A stretch of DNA of 64,000 bases from Buttiauxella sp. A111 (GTDB lineage: Bacteria > Pseudomonadota > Gammaproteobacteria > Enterobacterales > Enterobacteriaceae), in contig NZ_BJFN01000001.1 of assembly GCF_014189855.1 (NCBI RefSeq), forward strand, positions 310,001-374,000, in the 5' to 3' direction. The number at the start of each line of letters is the position of its first letter. The first letter of the stretch is position 1. Under the pieces are notes generated by a model. It worked only from the letters and a program-made list of their open reading frames with translations, was not told where the DNA came from and made no database searches. Positions 28,444 through 36,573 of the stretch are shown here, piece by piece. The position numbers and the translations under genes were made by a program.

Positions 28444-30063
28444 ATGCCCGTACTTTTCAGGATTAAGCTTATCCCACTGGTTTTACTGTTGGCGGTGGTT
28501 TTTGCCTTCTTGCTTAACTGGCCAGTATTACTGCATTTTTACGATATTTTGACGCACCTCGAACACGTCAAAATTGGCTTTGTTATCTCCATACCCTTTG
28601 TACTTGTCGCGGCACTCAACTTTGTCTTCCTGCCCTTTTCAATTCGCTATCTGTTGAAACCATTTTTTGCCCTGCTGTTAGTGACGGGTTCGATGGTCAG
28701 TTACTCGACGTTGAAATACAAAGTGATGTTCGATCAGTCAATGATCCAAAACATCCTGGAAACGAATCCACAGGAAGCCCATTCCTACCTGAATGGCTCA
28801 ATCATTTTATGGGTGCTGCTAACCGGTGTACTGCCCGCTATCTTGCTGTTTTTAATTGAGATTGAATATCCAGCCAAGTGGTATAAGGGCATCGTATATC
28901 GCTTGTTGTCCATGGTTGCATCCCTGCTGTTGATTGGCGGCGTGGCGGCACTTTACTATCAGGATTACGCCTCCGTTGGTCGCAATAACTCGACGCTAAA
29001 CAAAGAGATTATCCCGGCGAACTACGCCTATGGCACCGTACGCTATCTAAAAGACACTTACTTCACGACCAAAGAACCGTTCCAGACATTAGGTGATGAC
29101 GCCAAACGTGTCGCCCATAAAGAAAAACCTACCCTGATGTTCCTGGTGATTGGTGAAACCGCGCGTAGCCAGAATTTCTCGATGAACGGTTATTCACGCG
29201 ACACTAACGCCTTCACCAGCCAGACAGGCGAGGTTATCTCGTTTAAGAATGTGCATTCGTGTGGTACTGCCACCGCTATTTCCGTGCCGTGCATGTTCTC
29301 AAATATGAACCGCACCGATTACGATGCCAGGAAAGCCTCCAACAGTGAAAACTTCCTCGATGTGGTACAAAAGACTGGGGTTTCACTGCTTTGGAAAGAT
29401 AACGATGGCGGCTGTAAAGGCGTATGTAAACGGATCCCGACTATCGAAATTAAACCCACCGATAACGCGAAATTGTGTGATGGCGACACCTGTTACGACG
29501 AGGTGATGCTGGAACATCTCGATGAAGAAGTGGCTAAAATGGCCGGGGATAAACTCATCGCCTTCCATATGATTGGCAGCCATGGGCCGACCTATTATCA
29601 GCGTTATCCGGCTGAAGATCGCCACTTTATGCCTGAGTGTGCGCGTAGCGATATCGAAAACTGTACGCAAGAACAACTGGTCAACACCTACGACAACACG
29701 ATTCGCCACACCGACCGTGTACTGGCTCAAATGGTTGAAAAACTGAAAAAATACAGCGACCAGTACAACACCGTACTGCTGTATGTTTCCGATCATGGTG
29801 AGTCATTGGGGGAAAGTGGACTGTATCTGCACGGCACACCGTACAAACTGGCACCGGACCAGCAAACGCATATTCCGATGCAGGTGTGGATGTCGCCCGG
29901 CTTTATCAGCGACAAACATATAAATATGGCGTGTTTGAAAAATAATGCGGTTAAAAACGACTACTCGCACGACAACCTGTTCTCATCAGTGTTAGGGCTT
30001 TGGGACATCACCTCCAGCGTGTATAACCCTGACCTGGATCTGTTCCGCGAATGCCGGAGTTAG
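28444..30063 (+). CDS. MCR-9/MCR-10-like phosphoethanolamine-lipid A transferase (chromosomal)
   Basis: A 539-residue transferase with five N-terminal membrane helices (about residues 8-165) and a periplasmic catalytic domain. MPVLFRIKLIPLVLLL at the start and MFDQSMIQNILETNPQEAHS later match the MCR-9 type closely (recalled, by eye). Active-site features are VIGETARSQN (Glu), HSCGTATAISVPCMFS (Thr nucleophile), IGSHGP and VSDHGESLGE (Asp/His). The length equals MCR-9 when the ATG at 28444, preceded by GGAG, is used; an earlier in-frame start at 28390 adds 18 residues. It modifies lipid A with phosphoethanolamine, which reduces polymyxin binding; whether it is expressed here is unknown. No insertion sequence, qseBC or wbuC flanks it. 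A bidirectional terminator follows. Confidence 0.92.
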   Translation: MPVLFRIKLIPLVLLLAVVFAFLLNWPVLLHFYDILTHLEHVKIGFVISIPFVLVAALNFVFLPFSIRYLLKPFFALLLVTGSMVSYSTLKYKVMFDQSMIQNILETNPQEAHSYLNGSIILWVLLTGVLPAILLFLIEIEYPAKWYKGIVYRLLSMVASLLLIGGVAALYYQDYASVGRNNSTLNKEIIPANYAYGTVRYLKDTYFTTKEPFQTLGDDAKRVAHKEKPTLMFLVIGETARSQNFSMNGYSRDTNAFTSQTGEVISFKNVHSCGTATAISVPCMFSNMNRTDYDARKASNSENFLDVVQKTGVSLLWKDNDGGCKGVCKRIPTIEIKPTDNAKLCDGDTCYDEVMLEHLDEEVAKMAGDKLIAFHMIGSHGPTYYQRYPAEDRHFMPECARSDIENCTQEQLVNTYDNTIRHTDRVLAQMVEKLKKYSDQYNTVLLYVSDHGESLGESGLYLHGTPYKLAPDQQTHIPMQVWMSPGFISDKHINMACLKNNAVKNDYSHDNLFSSVLGLWDITSSVYNPDLDLFRECRS

Positions 30064-30087
30064 TCCACTGTTGAGCGTGGTGTAAAC

Positions 30088-30121
30088 TTTTGCGGCAGCC
30101 CGATGATTGGCTGCCGCAAAA
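30088..30121. terminator. Bidirectional terminator after the mcr-9-like gene
   Basis: TTTTGCGGCAGCC / GGCTGCCGCAAAA, a 13-bp perfect stem with an 8-nt loop, located between the mcr-9-like gene and the convergent DUF2164 gene. Confidence 0.85.
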
Positions 30122-30142
30122 CATTTATCTGATGTTCAGAAG

Positions 30143-30382
30143 CTAGAGAATTTTCTTCAGATCCATCTCTTCCTGGATGCGGTCACAATAAGCAGCATGG
30201 GTTTTGATAGCCTCATCAACTCCGGCGTTATACAACGCAGGCCCCAACTCTTTAATGACGAAATCGGTGAAAAAATCGGCATCAAACTGCTCGAGCGTTA
30301 AATCGAAATTCGCCTCACAATAATCCACCAGCTTCTGCCGAATATCTTCCTTGTCATTCAGGTTCAGTTTAATTTCAGTCAT
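30143..30382 (-). CDS. DUF2164 family small protein
   Basis: A 79-residue acidic cytoplasmic protein (MTEIKLNLNDKEDIRQKLVD at the start, then NFDLTLEQFDADFFTDFVIKE) with the pattern of the DUF2164 family, whose function is unknown. The ATG at 30382 has GGA nearby. An in-frame TTG 18 nt further upstream is less likely. It lies 45 bp beyond the 3' end of the cytochrome gene of the spermidine operon (which ends at 30445) and could be a downstream member of it. Confidence 0.72.
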   Translation of the reverse strand: MTEIKLNLNDKEDIRQKLVDYCEANFDLTLEQFDADFFTDFVIKELGPALYNAGVDEAIKTHAAYCDRIQEEMDLKKIL

Positions 30383-30444
30383 CACATATCCAGATAGCAA
30401 AAGGGTTTAACGTAATCTAACGCCCTCTCAGGCCGTCTACAACC

Positions 30445-31647
30445 TCAGTCGCGATTAACCTTAGCCACATCATCTGGATTCGCCTGCGGTGCCCCATTTC
30501 CCCATGTTCCTCTGACATAATTAACGACATTCGTCATTTCATCGTCAGACATCACCTCTTTATAAGCAGGCATTTTAAAAGAGATATTGCCCTGGGTTTG
30601 CGGTGTTTCTGCACCATGATAAATAACCGAAATTAATGACGAAGGATCGTCTGCAGTAATTAAAGAGTTATTCACCAGCGAAGGAACCGTGAAATCTTTG
30701 CCTCGCCCGTCATCGCAGTGGCAGGTTGAGCAATACATTGAATAAAGCGTTTTGCCATCAGTCGGTTTATAGACAATGGTACCGTCAGGCGAGACCGGAG
30801 CGGTGGCCTTGTGATTAAAACTCAGCAGATAAAATGAAATGGCATCCAGATCGTTTTCGTTCAGATATTGCGTACTCTGCGTGACGACCTCGCTCATTGG
30901 CCCGGATATCGCGTTATGCTGGCTCCTGCCCATACGCAATAAATCCTTTAATTCATCCTGCGACATAGTGATATTTCGCAGGGGTGGCGCATACCAGCCA
31001 TCAATCATCGCGCCGCTAAGATAAACATCGCTGGATGCGTCATACGCTTTTTCCTGCATAGCCACGCCCCTTGGGGTATGGCAGGCTCCGCAATGCCCCG
31101 CCCCTTCGACCAGATAAGCACCCCGGCTGAGTAATTCGCGGTTTTTATCGGCCTTCGTTGCTGGGCTATCCGCCTTCATCTCGTCGACAAAGAACGTATT
31201 CCAGACGTGTAACGGCCATCTGACCGAAAGCAGCCAGGGAATCTCATTCTCTTTGTTTTTCTCCGGCGATGCAGGCACCTCATTCATGAAATAATCATAA
31301 AGTGCGCGAATGTCTTTATCGGTCATTTTGGCATAAGAGGGATATGGCATCGCGGGATACAGTGGATGACCATCCTTTGCAATGCCCTGTCTGACGGCTT
31401 TTTCAAAATCATCGTAGCTATATTGACCGATGCCTGATGTTTTATCGGGCGTAATATTGGTCGAGTAAATATCCCCAACAGGCGTGGAAAACTTTTTCCC
31501 ACCCGCCATGGGCTGGCCGCCTTCAACGGTATGGCAAGCCACACAGTCCGACACTCGCGCCATATACTCACCTGCGGAAAGCGCCGTGGCATTCCCCGTC
31601 ACTAACAAGCAGCCGATAGCCAGTAAAGTCTGTTTCATGTCGCTCAT
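30445..31647 (-). CDS. Triheme periplasmic cytochrome c, electron acceptor of the spermidine dehydrogenase
   Basis: 400 residues with a Sec signal peptide (residues 1-23) and three CxxCH haem-binding motifs: CVACH (35-39), CGACH (186-190) and CSTCH (306-310). Three cytochrome c domains in a row is the layout of the cytochrome subunit of membrane-bound alcohol, gluconate and related flavin or quinone dehydrogenases, which pass electrons to ubiquinone or a terminal oxidase. Its ATG overlaps the stop codon of the upstream flavoprotein gene (ATGA), indicating translational coupling. I infer that it accepts electrons from that flavoprotein. A start at 31638 is possible. Confidence 0.88.
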   Translation of the reverse strand: MSDMKQTLLAIGCLLVTGNATALSAGEYMARVSDCVACHTVEGGQPMAGGKKFSTPVGDIYSTNITPDKTSGIGQYSYDDFEKAVRQGIAKDGHPLYPAMPYPSYAKMTDKDIRALYDYFMNEVPASPEKNKENEIPWLLSVRWPLHVWNTFFVDEMKADSPATKADKNRELLSRGAYLVEGAGHCGACHTPRGVAMQEKAYDASSDVYLSGAMIDGWYAPPLRNITMSQDELKDLLRMGRSQHNAISGPMSEVVTQSTQYLNENDLDAISFYLLSFNHKATAPVSPDGTIVYKPTDGKTLYSMYCSTCHCDDGRGKDFTVPSLVNNSLITADDPSSLISVIYHGAETPQTQGNISFKMPAYKEVMSDDEMTNVVNYVRGTWGNGAPQANPDDVAKVNRD

Positions 31648-33536
31648 CCCATCGCTTTTAGTTCGTTGACCGCGCGCCACGCCTGGTCAATCGCAGTATG
31701 CGCGTAGGCATCCCAGTCTGAATCAGAGTTGGCTATCGCGATGCGTCCAATCGGCTGACGCGCCCGCTCAATGATCTTCGGCACCTCGTCCATATCATCG
31801 AACAGCGCACTGGCGTAATAGGCATAACCGTGCGCCCAGCGGTTAACGGTAATTGCCGTGATGTCACGTTCATGGTCAAAGCCGGTTTGACCGAGCATTT
31901 CCTGCAATTGCGAACGGATCATTTTTTCATGCGTATCGAACGGGGTCCCCAGCAAATATGCCCGTCCCTGGCGGAACTGTTCGCGTGCGCTGAGCTTGCT
32001 TCCAGGATAAGTCGGCACATAAACCATATGCAGGCACATGGGTTCATCGGCGTTTTGTGAATGATGATAACTCCCCATACTGACCGGATAATCCAGCTTC
32101 ACGCGGCTATAAGGTGCGGCGGGAGAATAGAATTCGTGGATGCCCAACTGAGTGAATGCCTGCCAGTTTTTTACCATCACATTGGTGTAAACCAACGGTG
32201 CTTTGACATTCATCCGCAGGTCGGCTTTTTGCTGTTCCGGTGTCTCAGGCACCAGATACGGGATCATCATGTTGTATCCCGCCATGATGGCTTTTCGCCC
32301 TTTCACCCGATGCGCTTTGCCGTCATTAACATAGGTCACCACCACCCCGTCTTCGGTATTCGCCGCATGAATGACAATGCTGTTAAGGCGAAGGCGCGTC
32401 GTATTTTCCGGGAGATCGAGCTTTTCATAGTTAAGCCTGGAGGTGATGGAGTCCTCCATGGTGTTACCCGGCAAAGCCTCAGGGATCAGGTGCCGGACAA
32501 TCAGGCGCGCAAGCCCGGCATTGCCGTCAGGAAAATGATAAACGTAAGGTTCGTCGAGGTCGGCCTGTGCCTCTTCATCAAGCGGCGGCAGATCCATGGC
32601 ATCCATCCCGGGAAGCGCACACGTTCGGGCATCGCTACAACTCACACCTTCAATACCAATGGCAAAAAAGTCGTTGGTACGTTGCTGGAAATACATCACG
32701 GCCATTTTGCTCAGGCCGACTTTTTCCACCAGGAAATCTCGATAACTGTGGGTGTCCATCCACGCGGTTTTTTCATCGACCGATAGACCTTTTAGGTAAT
32801 CCACTGGATTCACATGCAAATCTAAAATCGCTTTACGGTCACTTTCGCTCAACGGGAAATCATTAATAAAGGCCTCAAGGCTGCGGCCATTAAGTTTATC
32901 TCGCGGAATATCATCGGCGACGGCATGGCCAGGATCGCCACTCACAATTTTGGTTTCACCAAAGTTCTTTTTATCAAAGAAAACGCCACGGCTGAGTTTT
33001 AAATCGGGGTAGAAATTAACATCAAAACTCTGCTTCATTCTGACTACACTAACGCCGACGGTAGACATCAGTCCATTGACTTCCGGGCTGAAATTCCGGC
33101 TCGGTGATTGAAATGCTTCACTGCCACCGTAGCCGATTATCTTTTTACCGCCCGCGTTAAATTCATTTCGCTTCGCGTGACCACCAAAGTCATCGTGATT
33201 ATCGAGTACCAGAACTTTGCTATTATTCCCCGCCAGGTCGTGCCAGAAGCTGGCGGCAGATAATCCACTTAGCCCACCACCGACAACCACCAGATCATAT
33301 TCTTCTTCGATGGGCAGATGATCGGTACTGAATTTTTCATGGTCACGACCAATCGCATGAGCCATTTCAAATGAACCGGGATGATTCCCACGCAGCCCTG
33401 TGAGCTGAGGAGGATAATAGTCCTCACCCATCATCGCACTGGCTTTACCGGCCGCTTTTGCAAGGTCTAATGGTGTCACCCCTGCGGCAATAGTAATGGC
33501 AACTCCGTTGAGAAAATCACGTCTGGTAATCGACAT
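31644..33536 (-). CDS. spdH: Tat-exported FAD oxidoreductase, spermidine dehydrogenase (SpdH) type
   Basis: A 630-residue flavoprotein. The twin-arginine signal is clear (SITRRDFLNG, residues 2-11, then a hydrophobic core), so the folded, FAD-loaded protein is exported. The dinucleotide-binding motif LVVVGGGLSGLSAA (82-95) and GGHAKRNEF follow, with RPAG-like C-terminal FAD contacts (GRIAIANSDSDWDAYAHTAIDQAW). The architecture and overall length match the spermidine dehydrogenases (EC 1.5.99.6) known from Pseudomonas aeruginosa (SpdH) and Citrobacter freundii, which cut spermidine into 1,3-diaminopropane and 4-aminobutanal. The neighbouring aldehyde dehydrogenase and GABA genes support a polyamine substrate; I infer the substrate from this and have not aligned it. 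Confidence 0.8.
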   Translation of the reverse strand: MSITRRDFLNGVAITIAAGVTPLDLAKAAGKASAMMGEDYYPPQLTGLRGNHPGSFEMAHAIGRDHEKFSTDHLPIEEEYDLVVVGGGLSGLSAASFWHDLAGNNSKVLVLDNHDDFGGHAKRNEFNAGGKKIIGYGGSEAFQSPSRNFSPEVNGLMSTVGVSVVRMKQSFDVNFYPDLKLSRGVFFDKKNFGETKIVSGDPGHAVADDIPRDKLNGRSLEAFINDFPLSESDRKAILDLHVNPVDYLKGLSVDEKTAWMDTHSYRDFLVEKVGLSKMAVMYFQQRTNDFFAIGIEGVSCSDARTCALPGMDAMDLPPLDEEAQADLDEPYVYHFPDGNAGLARLIVRHLIPEALPGNTMEDSITSRLNYEKLDLPENTTRLRLNSIVIHAANTEDGVVVTYVNDGKAHRVKGRKAIMAGYNMMIPYLVPETPEQQKADLRMNVKAPLVYTNVMVKNWQAFTQLGIHEFYSPAAPYSRVKLDYPVSMGSYHHSQNADEPMCLHMVYVPTYPGSKLSAREQFRQGRAYLLGTPFDTHEKMIRSQLQEMLGQTGFDHERDITAITVNRWAHGYAYYASALFDDMDEVPKIIERARQPIGRIAIANSDSDWDAYAHTAIDQAWRAVNELKAMG

Positions 33537-33544
33537 AAAAGTCC

Positions 33545-34021
33545 TTATTTAGTCTGTGGCTTTAACTCTTCATCCAGTTTCTTAGAGTCATAATAATCAC
33601 CCTGCCAGGTAATTTTCCCGTTATTAACGGTGATATAACTGACACCTTCAAATTTTATCGGGTTATTGGTGGCTGGACTGCCCGCCCATTCGCCGCTATT
33701 TTTTCCGCTAAATTCCCAGCGAAAAGCGATGGTGTCGTGGTCGTACACCGGCTTGCTGGTCATTTTCCACGTCAAATCCGGTACGGCTTTAATAAACGCG
33801 CCAATCACCTCTTTTTCGGCATTACTTTTCCCTTTGACTGGCGTACCACTGGCTGCATCGTAATACACCACATCGTTAGCCAAAAATTGTGCCGCCTTCG
33901 CCGAGTCATGCGCGTTCCACGCCGACATATAATCTTTGACGACCGTTAAGGGAGACACATCCGCCAATGCCAAATTTGAGAATAACGCAAAGGATAAAAC
34001 AGCGACTTTCATTGCTTTCAT
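33545..34021 (-). CDS. Secreted NTF2/SnoaL-like protein in the spermidine operon
   Basis: A 158-residue protein with a Sec signal peptide (residues 1-20, cleaved after ALA) and an NTF2/SnoaL-like fold suggested by the pattern VVKDYMSAWNAHDSAKAAQFLANDVVYYD...YITVNNGKITWQGDYYDSKKL. It lies 8 nt upstream of the flavoprotein gene and would be periplasmic like it. Membrane dehydrogenases of the gluconate type use a small third subunit; this gene occupies the corresponding place but with an unrelated fold. Its function is unknown; an accessory or substrate-binding role is a guess. Confidence 0.72.
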   Translation of the reverse strand: MKAMKVAVLSFALFSNLALADVSPLTVVKDYMSAWNAHDSAKAAQFLANDVVYYDAASGTPVKGKSNAEKEVIGAFIKAVPDLTWKMTSKPVYDHDTIAFRWEFSGKNSGEWAGSPATNNPIKFEGVSYITVNNGKITWQGDYYDSKKLDEELKPQTK

Positions 34022-34067
34022 TTCATCACCTTAAAATATAATCAGAGAGGCGTTCATACCGTTCTTA

Positions 34068-35495
34068 CTATTCAGAGATGTCACACATAATGTGCTTCAC
34101 CCGCGTATATTCATCCAGAGAATAGGATGACAAATCCTTACCGTAGCCAGACTTCTTGAAGCCACCGTGCGGCATCTCTGCACACAGCGGGATGTGGTTA
34201 TTAATCCAGACAGTGCCGAAATCCAGCTGAATGCTCAAGCGCTGGGCGCGGCTATGGTTGCTCGTCCAGATACTCGACGCCAGGCCGTATTCCACATCAT
34301 TGGCCTTGTCCAGCGCCTCCTCCTCCGAGGAAAATGACTGTACAGTCATGACCGGGCCAAACACTTCGTGCTGGATTGCCTCGTCACGCTGTTCAAGCCC
34401 TGAGATTATTGTGGGTTCAAAATAGAAGCCTGGACCGTCTCCCGCTTTCCCGCCAGTTTCAATGACGGCATGTGACGGTAAACGACTGATAAAACCTTTA
34501 ACTTGTTCAAGTTGATTGCGGCTGTTTAACGCACCGTACAACGCGTTTTTATCTTCAGGGGCGCCAAATTTGATTTGGCGGGTTTTGTTGACCAGTTTCT
34601 CGACGAATGGCTCATAAATGGAGGCTTCAATCAAAATTCGTGTCGCCGAGGTGCAGTCTTGTCCGGCATTGAAGAAACCCGCCGTGGTGATGACATCGAC
34701 TGCTTTTTCAATGTCTGCATCGGCAAAAACGATAACCGGTGCTTTGCCACCCAGCTCAAGGTGTGCTTTGGTCAGGTTCGCCGCAGCAGATGCGGCAACT
34801 TGCAATCCTGCACGCACCGAACCGGTTATGGATACCAGCGAGGCTTCGGTGCTGGAAACCACCAGCGAGCCCGTTTCCGCTTTACCGAGCACCACATTAA
34901 AGGCTCCCTGCGGGAAAATCGGCGCCGCCAGTTCGGCCAAAATTAAGGTGCTGACAGGCGTGGTATCGCTGGGTTTTAACACCACCGTGTTCCCGGCAGC
35001 CAGCGCCGGGGCAATTTTCCACACGGCCATCATGAAAGGATAGTTCCAGGGGGTAACCTGGCCGACAATCCCTAACGGCTCGCGACGAATGGTGGAGGTT
35101 AAGCCCTCAGCATATTCGTATGATGCTTTACCTTCCAGGCAACGCGCCGCACCGGCGAAAAATCGTAGTGCATCACAAGATGCCGCAATCTCTTCTTTTT
35201 CAATGAAATGCCGCAATTGACCAGTCTCTTCGCTTTGCGCTTGCGTCAGGCGTTCAACATTACGTTCAATTTCATCCGCCAGTTTTAACAGCGCACGCTG
35301 CCTTTGCGACGGCGTGGAACGCTTCCATACGGTAAATGCACTTTTAGCCGCGCTATAGGCCTGCTCGACCTCATCACGACCCGCACATGGCGACAGGGCG
35401 TAAGTTTCTCCATTCACAGGACTTATCAGCTCAAAGAGGTTCTTCTCCGAACCCGATACATATTGCCCATTAATAAAATGCTTAAGAATTTTCAT
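34068..35495 (-). CDS. Aldehyde dehydrogenase, likely gamma-aminobutyraldehyde dehydrogenase
   Basis: A 475-residue NAD(P)+-dependent ALDH. Catalytic features are GQVTPWNYPFMMAVWKIAPA (cofactor site), [12 protein letters not shown] (Glu general base) and FFNAGQDCTSATR (nucleophilic Cys). CAEMPHGGFKKSGYGKDLSS near the C-terminus resembles PatD-type enzymes, and the sequence is a paralogue of the PatD at 61257. It is the first gene of the operon ALDH, NTF2-like, spdH, cytochrome c, which would oxidise 4-aminobutanal made by SpdH to GABA. The start at MKILKHF is set by GGAGAG upstream. Paired AACATA/TATGTT half-sites lie just upstream. Confidence 0.9.
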   Translation of the reverse strand: MKILKHFINGQYVSGSEKNLFELISPVNGETYALSPCAGRDEVEQAYSAAKSAFTVWKRSTPSQRQRALLKLADEIERNVERLTQAQSEETGQLRHFIEKEEIAASCDALRFFAGAARCLEGKASYEYAEGLTSTIRREPLGIVGQVTPWNYPFMMAVWKIAPALAAGNTVVLKPSDTTPVSTLILAELAAPIFPQGAFNVVLGKAETGSLVVSSTEASLVSITGSVRAGLQVAASAAANLTKAHLELGGKAPVIVFADADIEKAVDVITTAGFFNAGQDCTSATRILIEASIYEPFVEKLVNKTRQIKFGAPEDKNALYGALNSRNQLEQVKGFISRLPSHAVIETGGKAGDGPGFYFEPTIISGLEQRDEAIQHEVFGPVMTVQSFSSEEEALDKANDVEYGLASSIWTSNHSRAQRLSIQLDFGTVWINNHIPLCAEMPHGGFKKSGYGKDLSSYSLDEYTRVKHIMCDISE

Positions 35496-35514
35496 CACGC
35501 TCTCCGATCGTTTA

Positions 35515-35541
35515 AACATATATTATATTATGTAATATGTT
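35515..35541. promoter_or_regulatory. Putative GntR operator upstream of the spermidine operon
   Basis: AACATA at 35515-35520 and TATGTT at 35536-35541 form an inverted pair within an AT-rich stretch 20-46 nt upstream of the ALDH start. The same half-sites fused as AACATAATATGTT occur upstream of the permease at 38858. The divergent GntR regulator at 35802 is the candidate binder. Confidence 0.45.
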
Positions 35542-35745
35542 TATCGAAGGTTAAATTCAATAACATTATGCTAACAACATGATATGCATCCCATTTTGAA
35601 GTGAATTTTTACGCTGCAATTGGCTTGCGAGAATCACGCGTTGTGAACCGGCAAAGGCAACTGAGAAACAAGGAAGCAAACGGGCCCGGATACGTTAGCC
35701 TTCCTTCATTAACAAGGGGTTGTATGCTATGTTCAATGGCACATC

Positions 35746-35776
35746 TATACCCCGCATTATTCGAGTTGCGGGTATA
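35746..35776. repeat. Short hairpin copy (D) of the TTCGAG palindromic repeat
   Basis: TATACCCCGCA...TTCGAG...TGCGGGTATA: an almost perfect 10-bp inverted repeat enclosing TTATTCGAGT, 25 bp before the GntR start codon. It is the minimal form of copy A. Confidence 0.7.
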
Positions 35777-35801
35777 AAGGATTATCTTACCAGGGAATAT
35801 T

Positions 35802-36536
35802 ATGATTACGCATGCGGTGATATTCGCGCCAATCGGTCAGGCCAGCCGTTCCGATCAGATAGTTCAGCGACTTTCTAATGCCATTATTACCGGGCTGCTT
35901 GAGGCAAATGAGCAGTTACCTAACGAAGCCGATCTTGCAAAAATGATGGGTGTTTCGCACATCACGATTCGGGAAGCATTAAATACGCTGCGCGCCAATA
36001 ATTTAATCCACACGGTGCGTGGGCGTAATGGTGGGAGTTTTGTCTGCGAGCAAACCTGGGAATTCAACAATATTCTTAATCCATTTAAGACGTTAAGCAC
36101 TGATTATTTGTCTGATTTGGGTGAAATGCATTGTGCCATTATCAGCCACAGTGCAAGACTTGCTTCCCGCCGAATGACGAACGCGGATATTACTCGCTTA
36201 CGCGATTTTGTTGAGGTGCTTAGCGCTTCCACCACACCTGAAGCGCGCACTCAGGCGGACATGCGCTGTTTATTAGCCATTGCCGCGTGTTCCCAGTCAG
36301 CACGGCTGGCCAATCAGGAGCTGATTTTACAGTCTGAATGGTCGTCACTGGTGGCGATTCTGTTCCGTTCAGAAAATATACATCGTGAGATTGTTGATCT
36401 GTATACCTCGTTAATTGACGTGCTTGCATCACATAATGAAGTTGAGTCAGTAAACATGGCTAAAAATTTAATCGACACGTTTACTTTCTATCTGATAGAA
36501 AATAAATTGAAGCACAATGCAAACAGCACTCCGTAG
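35802..36536 (+). CDS. GntR/FadR-family regulator (polyamine island)
   Basis: A 244-residue FadR-type regulator. A winged HTH occupies residues 18-85 (LSNAIITGLLEANEQLPNEADLAKMMGVSHITIREALNTLRANNLI...VRGRNGGSFV) and an all-helical FCD-like effector domain follows. It is divergent from the ALDH/spdH operon and upstream of a Cache-domain gene, so it is the likely local regulator. The effector could be a polyamine or an intermediate; this is inferred. AGGGAA gives the ribosome site. Confidence 0.85.
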   Translation: MITHAVIFAPIGQASRSDQIVQRLSNAIITGLLEANEQLPNEADLAKMMGVSHITIREALNTLRANNLIHTVRGRNGGSFVCEQTWEFNNILNPFKTLSTDYLSDLGEMHCAIISHSARLASRRMTNADITRLRDFVEVLSASTTPEARTQADMRCLLAIAACSQSARLANQELILQSEWSSLVAILFRSENIHREIVDLYTSLIDVLASHNEVESVNMAKNLIDTFTFYLIENKLKHNANSTP

Positions 36537-36573
36537 ATATCCGGCGTGCATATAAATAAAAATAGGCATAAAT

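Noticed and set aside
32061..32786. A 241-codon plus-strand frame antisense to the spdH gene
   Set aside because: Shadow of a well-supported flavoprotein gene; composition (His/Arg-rich) is typical of antisense frames.
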